Below are positions 1 to 5,674 of a stretch of 9,356 bases of DNA, one piece after another (within the stretch, counting starts at the first letter, position 1; each line of letters opens with the position of its first letter). Source of the DNA: Hydrogenophaga sp. GTDB lineage: Bacteria; Pseudomonadota; Gammaproteobacteria; Burkholderiales; Burkholderiaceae_C. Both the position numbers and the translations under genes were made by a program. The stretch lies in assembly GCA_018335615.1 (NCBI GenBank), contig JAGXRS010000085.1:1-9356 (forward strand), given 5' to 3'. The notes below the pieces were generated by a model that saw only the letters and a program-made list of their open reading frames with translations, had not been told where the DNA came from and made no database searches.

Positions 1-179
1 CCTGGCGCCTGGTGAAGTTCGTCGATACCGGCATGCTCACCCTCACCAAGTGTTCGTGCTGCGGTGGCCATTTCGTGACCGAGCCGTACGAGAACGCGCG
101 TCAGTTCGTCTGCGGCATGTGCGAGCCACCGGCGCGTGCCGGCAAAGGCCGGGCCAGCGGCGGGCTGCGGCTGCACTGA
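1..179 (+). CDS. flhC: Flagellar transcriptional activator FlhC, C-terminal fragment
   Basis: Partial gene, cut by the left edge. The frame from position 3 encodes the last 58 residues and ends at TGA 177-179. FlhC pairs with FlhD in a heteromeric DNA-binding activator that turns on class 2 flagellar promoters with sigma-70 RNA polymerase. The fragment contains a KCSCCGGHF segment followed about 20 residues later by CGMCEPP. This matches the C-terminal four-cysteine zinc site of enterobacterial FlhC (Cys-X2-Cys ... Cys-X2-Cys followed by a PP motif). The tail after the zinc site is short and basic (RAGKGRASGG...). flhD is expected immediately upstream, outside the window. A terminator follows about 65 nt downstream, so flhDC is probably its own transcription unit. 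Family assignment is firm despite the short length. Confidence 0.93.
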   Translation, partial: WRLVKFVDTGMLTLTKCSCCGGHFVTEPYENARQFVCGMCEPPARAGKGRASGGLRLH

Positions 180-190
180 GCCTCCCGGGC

Positions 191-229
191 CAGGTGCGGG
201 CACTGCCTCACCTGCGCACGCCCGTGCCC
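191..229 (+). repeat. Two interleaved short inverted repeats in the flhC 3' region
   Basis: CAGGTG (191-196) is the exact reverse complement of CACCTG (209-214), and GGGCAC (198-203) of GTGCCC (224-229). The arms interleave, so the two stems could form a pseudoknot-like fold rather than two separate hairpins. The element lies between the flhC stop and the terminator. Six-base matches arise easily by chance in GC-rich DNA, and no known RNA family is recognised, so functional status is unproven. Confidence 0.25.
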
Positions 230-243
230 CTTGTCAAACGCTG

Positions 244-270
244 AAAAGGACCCCTCTGCGGGTCCTTTTT
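244..270 (+). terminator. Intrinsic terminator after flhC
   Basis: A perfect 10-bp stem (AAAAGGACCC 244-253 paired with GGGTCCTTTT 260-269) encloses a six-base loop CTCTGC, and the T-run spans 266-270. The A-run on the 5' arm means it could also terminate transcription from the opposite strand. It separates flhC from motA, so motAB would need their own promoter in the following gap. Confidence 0.88.
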
Positions 271-297
271 GCGTTCATGGGCCCCTTCATTCACCCC

Positions 298-313
298 TAG
301 AGTTGACCGATAC
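298..313 (+). promoter_or_regulatory. Possible motA promoter elements (ambiguous)
   Basis: The gap between the terminator and motA contains partial matches to flagellar sigma-28 (FliA) elements. ACCGATAC (306-313) matches 6 of 8 positions of the -10 consensus GCCGATAA. TAGAGTTG (298-305) resembles the -35 consensus TAAAGTTT. The two abut instead of being about 11 nt apart, so they cannot serve together as a normal promoter. If ACCGATAC is the -10, the properly spaced -35 (about 287-294) is poor. TTGACC (303-308) also resembles a sigma-70 -35, but no good -10 follows. A promoter is expected here from the upstream terminator, but its exact position is not established. Confidence 0.3.
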
Positions 314-375
314 AGCAACAGGTTCAACGGCTGCCCGGTTCTGGCGCGGCGCTACAGTTTTTCGGGATCACCAGC

Positions 376-1236
376 ATGTTCGTCATCATCGGTTGGGTCG
401 TCGCGTTGATATGCGTCTTCGGCGTGTTCATCGCGCACGGCGGCAACATGGGCCCCATCCTCAAGGCACTGCCCTGGGAGATGGGCATGATCGGCGGCGC
501 CACGCTGGGGGCCTTCCTGGTGAACAACCAGATGACGGTGATCAAGGCCACGCTGTCGGGCGTGGGCAGCTGCTTCAAGGGCAGCAAGTACACCAAGGCG
601 CGCTACCTGGAGCTGCTGGCGCTGCAATACGACATTCTGCAGAAGGCGCGCAAGGAAGGTCTGATGGCCATCGAGCAGGACGTGGAGAACCCGGAGCAGT
701 CGCCCCTGTTCAAGAAGTACCCCACGGTGGGCAGCGACCACCATGTGGTGGAGTTCATCACCGACTACCTGCGCATGATGGTCTCGGGCAACCTCAACGC
801 GCACGAGATCGAGTCGCTGATGGACGCCGAGATTGAAACCCACCACCAGGAGGCGCACGCGCCGGTGGCGGCGATCCAGCGCGTGGCGGGCGGCCTGCCG
901 GCCTTCGGCATCGTGGCTGCCGTGCTGGGCGTGATCAAGACCATGGGCTCGGTGGGCCAGCCGCCCGCGGTGCTGGGTGCCATGATCGGATCGGCCCTGG
1001 TCGGCACTTTTCTGGGCATTTTCCTGGCCTACGCCTTCGCCGAGCCGCTGGCCGGCCTGCTGGAGCAGAAGGTGGAAGAGAGCAGCAAGGAATTCCAGTG
1101 CATCAAGACCACGCTGTTGGCCTCGATGCAGGGCTACGCACCGGCCACCGCCATTGAATTTGGCCGCAAGGTGCTGCTCTCCAACGTGCGCCCGAGCTTC
1201 ATCGAACTTGAAGGCCACGTCAAAGGGAAAAAGTGA
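376..1236 (+). CDS. motA: Flagellar motor stator protein MotA
   Basis: Inner-membrane stator subunit. MotA with MotB forms the ion channel that generates torque against FliG in the rotor. The product has 286 residues (E. coli MotA 295) and aligns along its full length, starting with the typical hydrophobic MFVIIGW. Two membrane segments lie near residues 1-20 and 35-51, a cytoplasmic loop at about 60-170, and two more segments near 173-192 and 204-226. By alignment with E. coli MotA, the charged residues contacting FliG (R90, E98) correspond to R92 and E100, and the channel prolines (P173, P222) to P175 (GGLPAFG) and P224 (AFAEPL). The conserved EFGRK...RPSFIELE end is present. The ribosome site is weak (CGGGA upstream), but the N-terminus fits the family. 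It precedes motB with a 1-nt overlap. The coupling ion is probably H+, judged from similarity only. Confidence 0.97.
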   Translation: MFVIIGWVVALICVFGVFIAHGGNMGPILKALPWEMGMIGGATLGAFLVNNQMTVIKATLSGVGSCFKGSKYTKARYLELLALQYDILQKARKEGLMAIEQDVENPEQSPLFKKYPTVGSDHHVVEFITDYLRMMVSGNLNAHEIESLMDAEIETHHQEAHAPVAAIQRVAGGLPAFGIVAAVLGVIKTMGSVGQPPAVLGAMIGSALVGTFLGIFLAYAFAEPLAGLLEQKVEESSKEFQCIKTTLLASMQGYAPATAIEFGRKVLLSNVRPSFIELEGHVKGKK

Positions 1237-2231
1237 TGGCTGACGGAAAAAAACTCCAGCCCATCATCATCAAGCGGGTGAAGAAGCGCGGGCACGCGGC
1301 GCACGGGGGCGCCTGGAAGATTGCCTACGCCGACTTCGTCACCGCCATGATGGCCTTCTTTCTGCTCATGTGGCTGCTGGGCTCCACGGCGGCTGGCGAG
1401 CTGGAGGGTATCGCCAGCTACTTCAGCGCGCCCGTCAAGGTCTCGCTCATGGGCGGCACCACCTCGGGCAACAGCGACAGCATCCTGCCCGGTGGCGGGC
1501 GCGACCTGAGCCGCAGCGCTGGCCAGGTGGACGGCGGGGATGCCGAACGCGCCGCCAAGCTCATGGGCGCCCAGATGGCGCGCGCCGAGCTGGCCCGCCA
1601 GGACGCGGTGCGCATCGACACGCTGCAGCGCAAGATCACCGCGCTGGTGGCCAGCAACCCGCAGCTCAGGGAATTTGCGGCGCAGATCCAGCTGGAGAAA
1701 ACCGGCGACGGCCTGCACATCCAGATCATGGACGAGCAGGGGCGCCCGATGTTCGACACCGGCAGCGCGCTGGTGAAGCCGCACATGCGCGACATCCTGC
1801 GCGCCATCGGCGGCGCGCTGGGCGACGTGGAGAACCGGCTCTCGCTGGCCGGCCACACCGACGCCACGCCCTACGGCAGCGGCCAGCGCGGCTACAGCAA
1901 CTGGGAGCTGTCGGCCGACCGGGCCAACGCGTCGCGGCGCGAGCTGGTGGCCGGCGGCCTGCCCGACGACAAGCTGCTGCGCGTCGAGGGCCTGGCGTCG
2001 AGCCAGCTGCGCGTGCCCGAGAACCCGACCGATGCCGCCAACCGGCGCATCAGCATCGTGGTGCTCACGCGCGAGGCCGAGGCCCGCATGCTGCCCGCGC
2101 GCGCCCTGCCGCTGGTGCCCGCCGGGGACGCCGAGGCAGCGGCCGCCGCCGCGGTGTCGACCATCGGCACCCCGGCCGGTCTTCAGAATTCCCGCGAAGT
2201 GCCGAGATTGCCTGCAGAGACCACGCGCTGA
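1236..2231 (+). CDS. motB: Flagellar motor stator protein MotB
   Basis: Stator subunit that anchors the MotA/MotB channel to peptidoglycan and carries the ion-binding aspartate. From ATG 1236 the product has 331 residues. A basic N-terminus (KRVKKRG) is followed by a single membrane segment at about 31-49 in WKIAYADFVTAMMAFF. D33 matches the essential D32 of E. coli MotB. A Gly/Ser-rich plug and linker region follows (about 70-100), then a C-terminal OmpA-like peptidoglycan-binding domain (GHTDATPY 206-213, NWELSADRA 222-230, NRRISIVV 269-276) and an Ala-rich tail. ATG 1236 overlaps the motA stop in TGATG. A GTG at 1233 would add one residue, but the ATG with GGG at 1225-1227 is the better start. 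Translation is probably coupled to motA. Confidence 0.96.
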   Translation: MADGKKLQPIIIKRVKKRGHAAHGGAWKIAYADFVTAMMAFFLLMWLLGSTAAGELEGIASYFSAPVKVSLMGGTTSGNSDSILPGGGRDLSRSAGQVDGGDAERAAKLMGAQMARAELARQDAVRIDTLQRKITALVASNPQLREFAAQIQLEKTGDGLHIQIMDEQGRPMFDTGSALVKPHMRDILRAIGGALGDVENRLSLAGHTDATPYGSGQRGYSNWELSADRANASRRELVAGGLPDDKLLRVEGLASSQLRVPENPTDAANRRISIVVLTREAEARMLPARALPLVPAGDAEAAAAAAVSTIGTPAGLQNSREVPRLPAETTR

Positions 2232-2260
2232 GACACCTCGCATCCGCCGCATTCCTTTTC

Positions 2261-2273
2261 CCTCCCTTGGAGG
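2261..2273 (+). promoter_or_regulatory. Ribosome-binding site of cheY within a small inverted repeat
   Basis: The strong Shine-Dalgarno GGAGG (2269-2273) lies 5 nt before the cheY ATG. CCTCC (2261-2265) is its exact complement, separated by CTT, so the leader could fold into a 5-bp hairpin hiding the ribosome site. A pyrimidine tract (2252-2268) surrounds the 5' arm. The Shine-Dalgarno is clear; a regulatory role for the hairpin is inference, as a 5-bp stem with a 3-nt loop is only modestly stable. Confidence 0.5.
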
Positions 2274-2278
2274 CATCC

Positions 2279-2665
2279 ATGGCCAGCCCGATGAAATTCC
2301 TGATCGTTGACGACTTCTCGACCATGCGCCGCATCGTGCGCAACCTCCTGAAGGAGATCGGCCATGCCGACGCCGACGAGGCCGAAGACGGTGCGATCGC
2401 GCTGAACAAGTTGCGCAACGGCACCTTCGGCTTTGTCGTCACCGACATCAACATGCCCAACATGAACGGCTTCCAGCTGCTCAACAGCATCAAGCAGGAC
2501 CCGGCGCTCAAGCACCTGCCGGTGCTGATGGTGACGGCGGAGGCACGCAAGGAAGACATCGTGATGGCCGCTCAGGGCGGCGCGGCCGGCTACATCGTCA
2601 AGCCCTTCACCAAGGCGACGCTGGAAGACAAGCTGACGAACATTTTCAAGAAACTGGGCCTCTGA
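2279..2665 (+). CDS. cheY: Chemotaxis response regulator CheY
   Basis: Single-domain receiver of 128 residues, the family's normal length. Phosphorylated CheY binds FliM/FliN in the motor switch and changes rotation. The phosphorylation pocket is complete: acidic pair D11-D12 (FLIVDDFSTMR), phospho-acceptor D56 (VVTDINMPNMNG), T86 (VTAEA), Y105 and K108 (GYIVKPF). No output domain follows. The start at 2279 has an excellent GGAGG ribosome site 5 nt upstream; an in-frame ATG at residue 5 is less likely. The gene lies 47 nt after motB and 19 nt before cheZ. The FSTMRRIVRNLLKE and AEDG segments are typical of gamma/betaproteobacterial motor-type CheY rather than a generic orphan receiver. The cognate kinase CheA is not in this window. 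Confidence 0.97.
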   Translation: MASPMKFLIVDDFSTMRRIVRNLLKEIGHADADEAEDGAIALNKLRNGTFGFVVTDINMPNMNGFQLLNSIKQDPALKHLPVLMVTAEARKEDIVMAAQGGAAGYIVKPFTKATLEDKLTNIFKKLGL

Positions 2666-2684
2666 GCCAGCAGGGAGCGAGAAC

Positions 2685-3296
2685 ATGACCAGCCGCTTGC
2701 AGAACGATCCCACCAGCCAGGCCGTGTTCCAGCAGCTCGGCTCCATCACCCGCCAGCTGCACGATGCGCTGAAGGAACTGGGCTACACCGACAAGCTCAA
2801 GGGCACGGTGGACCAGCTGCCCGACGCGCAGAGCCGCCTGTCGTACATCGCGCGCCTGACTGGCGAGGCCGCCGAGAAGGTGCTCAACCAGGTGGAGGCC
2901 GCCAAGGCCGAGCAAGACCTGATCGCCGACCGCGGTCGCCAGCTGGTGGACACGATTTCCCGCGTGCCCGGCCTGGCCCGCGCCATGCCGGAACTGCTGG
3001 CCTGGTCAAACGAGATCGTGACCACCAGCGAGCAGAGCGATGCCCGCCTGACCGAGATCATGATGGCGCAGGACTTTCACGACCTCACCGGCCAGGTGAT
3101 CGCCCGCGTGGTGCAGCTCGCCAGCACCATTGAAGAACAGTTGCTGGGTTTGTTGCTGCAGGCCGCCCCGTCGGGCCAGCCGGGTCAGGACAAGGTGATC
3201 GAACTTGCCGGCCCGGTGGTCGACCCGACCGGCCGCAGCGACGTGGTGAACGACCAGCAACAGGTGGACGACCTGCTGGCGAGTCTGGGCTTCTGA
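2685..3296 (+). CDS. cheZ: CheY-P phosphatase CheZ
   Basis: Protein phosphatase that speeds dephosphorylation of CheY~P and so ends the tumble or reversal signal. Length is 203 residues (E. coli CheZ 214). A long helical-hairpin region contains the active-site segment AQDFHDLTGQVI. By alignment with E. coli D143 and Q147, the catalytic residues are D133 and Q137. The C-terminus QVDDLLASLGF is the amphipathic helix that binds CheY, joined by a Gly/Pro-containing flexible linker (about 161-185). The start ATG 2685 has GGGAG at 2673-2677. CheZ directly after CheY is the usual arrangement. The downstream glycosyltransferase starts 2 nt after its stop, implying one transcript. Confidence 0.96.
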   Translation: MTSRLQNDPTSQAVFQQLGSITRQLHDALKELGYTDKLKGTVDQLPDAQSRLSYIARLTGEAAEKVLNQVEAAKAEQDLIADRGRQLVDTISRVPGLARAMPELLAWSNEIVTTSEQSDARLTEIMMAQDFHDLTGQVIARVVQLASTIEEQLLGLLLQAAPSGQPGQDKVIELAGPVVDPTGRSDVVNDQQQVDDLLASLGF

Positions 3297-3298
3297 GC

Positions 3299-4417
3299 AT
3301 GGAACACAGCCAGCCGCCCGCCCTCCGGTCGGCTGGCGGGCGCTTGGCCCTGGTCATGATCGTGCGCGACGAGGCGCGCTGCATCGAGCGCTGCCTGCAA
3401 AGCGCCCGGGCGCACGTCGACCACATGCTGGTGCTGGACACGGGCTCGCGCGACGACACCGTGGCGCTGGCCCGCGCGTGCGGAGCTGAGGTGCACCACA
3501 TGGACTGGCAAGCCAGTTTTGCCATTGCCCGCAATCGCGCACTCGAACTCGCCGACGCCGACTGGAACCTGGTGCTGGATGCGGACGAGTGGATCGTTGC
3601 CGGTGGAGCCGCTTTGCGCGGGTTGGTCCCGACGCTGAATGGCCCGGGTGTGCTTCGCATCGACAGCCACTGCGAACAGGGGGAAGTGGCCAGTCACTGG
3701 ATCACGCGCCTCCTTCCGCGGGGCGTGCGCTATGCGGGGACGGTGCACGAACAGCCCGTTTCGGCTCTTGCGCGCAGGCGTTTGCCGGTTGTGGTGGGTC
3801 ACGACGGTTATTTGGGCAACGCATTGGAACTCAAGCGAGGCCGCAACCGCGCGCTGTTGCAGGCGGCGCTGCAGGCCGCAGGCGGTGGCGAGCCCTATCT
3901 GCTGTATCAGCTGGGCGTGGACTGCGAGGCCTACGGTGAGCGGGACGCAGCAGCAGACTTCTACCTTCAGGCGTTGGAGTGTGTTTCCCCTGACGAGCTC
4001 TACCGTCCGCAGCTGATCGTGCGCGCCATGCATTGCTTGGGCAAGTCCGGGCGCCTGGCGCAAGCCATGGCGATGGCCAGCGAGTCGATGGACGAGCTCG
4101 CACAGTCGACCAATTTCTACTTCACCCTGGGCGACCTCTGCCTGGACGGTGCCGTCGCACACCCGGAGGCGGCGATGGCCGAATGGCTGCCGTTGGCCGA
4201 AACGGCCTGGCTTCGGTGTCTGGCGCTGGGCGAATGCCCCGAGGAGGATGGCCGGGTTGTCGGTCGGGGCAGCTACTGGGCGGCACACAATCTCCACGCG
4301 ATCTACGCCGGTGCGGGTGATGGCGTGCGGTCTGCACATTACCAGCAGTTGAGTGAGCGACTGCGGCATGAGGTGATGGCCTCGGGACAGGGGTCGCCTG
4401 TGCGCTCCCCGGCGTAG
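3299..4417 (+). CDS. GT2-family glycosyltransferase with helical (TPR-like) C-terminal region
   Basis: A 372-residue protein with an N-terminal GT-A fold of glycosyltransferase family 2. LALVMIVRDEARCIERCL (16-33) is the first nucleotide-sugar-binding strand and helix, LVLDTGSRDDT (44-54) holds the Asp-Thr-Gly-Ser nucleotide-binding turn, and LVLDADEW (91-98) carries the metal-binding DXD (D94, D96). RYAGTVHEQP (144-153) matches the conserved acceptor-side HE motif of this subfamily. From about residue 197 (YLLYQLGVDCEAYGERDAAADFY) the sequence looks like TPR-type helical pairs. No signal peptide or membrane segment is visible, so it is probably cytoplasmic. The start lies 2 nt after cheZ with no strong ribosome site, which suggests translational coupling. 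Donor and acceptor are unknown. Modification of flagellin or another motility-linked surface polymer is inferred from location only. Base composition is visibly less GC-rich than its neighbours in parts, consistent with later acquisition. Confidence 0.85.
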   Translation: MEHSQPPALRSAGGRLALVMIVRDEARCIERCLQSARAHVDHMLVLDTGSRDDTVALARACGAEVHHMDWQASFAIARNRALELADADWNLVLDADEWIVAGGAALRGLVPTLNGPGVLRIDSHCEQGEVASHWITRLLPRGVRYAGTVHEQPVSALARRRLPVVVGHDGYLGNALELKRGRNRALLQAALQAAGGGEPYLLYQLGVDCEAYGERDAAADFYLQALECVSPDELYRPQLIVRAMHCLGKSGRLAQAMAMASESMDELAQSTNFYFTLGDLCLDGAVAHPEAAMAEWLPLAETAWLRCLALGECPEEDGRVVGRGSYWAAHNLHAIYAGAGDGVRSAHYQQLSERLRHEVMASGQGSPVRSPA

Positions 4418-4458
4418 CGCGTTCAGAAAAGCAGGGCGAAACCCGCTCTTATCACCCT

Positions 4459-4485
4459 TAAGTTTTGGGGGCACCCTTCCACAAT
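4459..4485 (+). promoter_or_regulatory. Putative flhB operon promoter
   Basis: The 96-bp gap before flhB contains TTAAGTTT (4459-4466), a 7-of-8 match to the sigma-28 -35 consensus TAAAGTTT. At the expected spacing of about 11 nt the -10 is weak (TCCACAAT 4478-4485). CACAAT (4480-4485) alternatively matches four of six bases of a sigma-70 -10, which would suit an FlhDC-activated class 2 promoter needing no good -35. A weak bulged hairpin at 4430-4447 lies just upstream with no T-run, so read-through from the glycosyltransferase gene is possible. The presence of a promoter is plausible; the class is not resolved. Confidence 0.4.
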
Positions 4486-4510
4486 CTGACTCCAGCACCC
4501 ACGAGTCAGA
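4485..4510 (+). repeat. Perfect 8-bp inverted repeat abutting the flhB start
   Basis: TCTGACTC (4485-4492) is the exact reverse complement of GAGTCAGA (4503-4510), separated by 10 nt. The 3' arm ends 3 nt before the flhB ATG and contains the only purine-rich candidate ribosome sites (GAG, AGAG). As RNA it could mask the translation start; as DNA it could be an operator overlapping the promoter's downstream end. Which applies depends on the transcription start. The repeat is seen directly; its function is inference. Confidence 0.5.
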
Positions 4511-4513
4511 GCC

Positions 4514-5674
4514 ATGGATTCCTCCAGTCAGGACAAAAATTTACCCGCCACTGCGCAGCGCCTGAAGCAGGCGCGCAACGATGGCCAGGTGGCGCGTTCG
4601 CGCGACTTGGGCAACCTGGCGGTGCTCGGCGGTGGTGCGCTGGTGCTGATTGCGCTGATGCCGCTGGGCTTCGAGCGCCTGCGCACGGCCCTGGGGCTGC
4701 AGCTGCGTTTTGACCACCAGAGCCTGCTGCAGCCGCAGCGGATGGTCGAGCACCTGGTCGAGGGTGCGGCGCACGGCCTGTTGCTGGTGTTGCCACTCGG
4801 CCTGCTGGTGCTGGCCGTGGTGCTGGGCTCGGCCTTCGCGTCGGGCAGCTGGGCGCTGAGCGTCAAGCCCATCACGCCCGACCTCAAGCGCCTGAGCCCG
4901 CTGGCCGGGCTGGGGCGCCTGTTCTCCAAGCAGCAGCTGGTGGACACCATCAAGCTCGCCGGCATCGCCGCCGTGGTGGGTGTGGTGGCCTGGCAGTTCA
5001 TCTCGAACCACATGGAGGCCTTCGGCACGCTGCTGATGCGCCCGCTGGAGCCGGCCCTGGGCCAGCTGGGGAGCTGGATGACGGCCGGTGTGGGCCTGCT
5101 GTTGCTGGTGGTGGGCTTCTTCGCCCTGATCGACGTGCCCATGCAGCGCTTTCTGCACGCCAACCGGCTGAAGATGTCGATGGAGGAGGTCAAGCGCGAG
5201 CACAAGCAGAGCGAAGGCGACCCGCAGATGAAGGCCCGCCGGCGCCAGCGCCAGCGCGAGATGGCGCAGCGCAACAGCGTGGGTGCCGTGCCGCGTGCCG
5301 ACCTGGTGGTGATGAACCCGACCCACTACGCCGTGGCCATCCGCTACGACGACGCCACCATGGGCGCCCCGCGCGTGATCGCCAAGGGCGCCGACCTGCT
5401 GGCACTGAAGATCCGCGACGTCGCCAAAGCCAGCCAGGTGCCGGTGCTGCAGTCACCCATGCTCGCGCGTGCGCTCTATGCCCACGCCGAGATCGACGAC
5501 GAGATTCCGGCGGCGCTCTACACCGCGGTGGCGCAGGTGCTGGCCTATGTGTACCAGCTCAAGGCCGCCATGAAAGGCGAGGGCGCCATGCCCGGCGCGG
5601 TGCCGGTGCCCCAGGTGCCACAAGAGCTGGACCCGCACTTCAAGCACAAGCCGGCCGCGGAGGCCGCACCATGA
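4514..5674 (+). CDS. flhB: Flagellar type III export switch protein FlhB
   Basis: Inner-membrane component of the flagellar export gate that switches substrate class from rod/hook to filament proteins. Length is 386 residues, normal for the family. The N-terminus has the family pattern of charged residues before the first membrane segment (ATAQRLKQARNDGQVARSRDL, 12-32 or so). Four hydrophobic segments lie near 33-50, 88-108, 146-163 and 189-207. The cytoplasmic domain holds the linker helix MSMEEVKREHKQSEGDP (221-237) and the autocleavage site N268-P269-T270-H271 (E. coli N269), followed by YAVAIRYD and the VIAKGADLLALKIR segment. A Pro-rich tail follows residue 358. The start has a weak ribosome site lying inside an inverted repeat. 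flhA overlaps its end by 4 nt (ATGA), indicating coupled translation. Confidence 0.97.
   Translation: MDSSSQDKNLPATAQRLKQARNDGQVARSRDLGNLAVLGGGALVLIALMPLGFERLRTALGLQLRFDHQSLLQPQRMVEHLVEGAAHGLLLVLPLGLLVLAVVLGSAFASGSWALSVKPITPDLKRLSPLAGLGRLFSKQQLVDTIKLAGIAAVVGVVAWQFISNHMEAFGTLLMRPLEPALGQLGSWMTAGVGLLLLVVGFFALIDVPMQRFLHANRLKMSMEEVKREHKQSEGDPQMKARRRQRQREMAQRNSVGAVPRADLVVMNPTHYAVAIRYDDATMGAPRVIAKGADLLALKIRDVAKASQVPVLQSPMLARALYAHAEIDDEIPAALYTAVAQVLAYVYQLKAAMKGEGAMPGAVPVPQVPQELDPHFKHKPAAEAAP

Noticed and set aside
231..836. 201-codon + strand open frame running from the terminator into motA
   Set aside because: Starts before the terminator and reads through motA out of frame; composition is Arg/His/Gly-rich noise.
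352..1218. 288-codon minus-strand open frame opposite motA
   Set aside because: Low-complexity translation with no recognisable family; a shadow of motA.
1233..1238. GTG at 1233 as the motB start
   Set aside because: Adds only one residue; ATG 1236 with TGATG overlap and an upstream GGG is the more typical start, although GTG cannot be excluded.
4430..4447. Hairpin after the glycosyltransferase stop as an intrinsic terminator
   Set aside because: Stem is short with a bulged A and there is no T-run after it, so termination is not supported.
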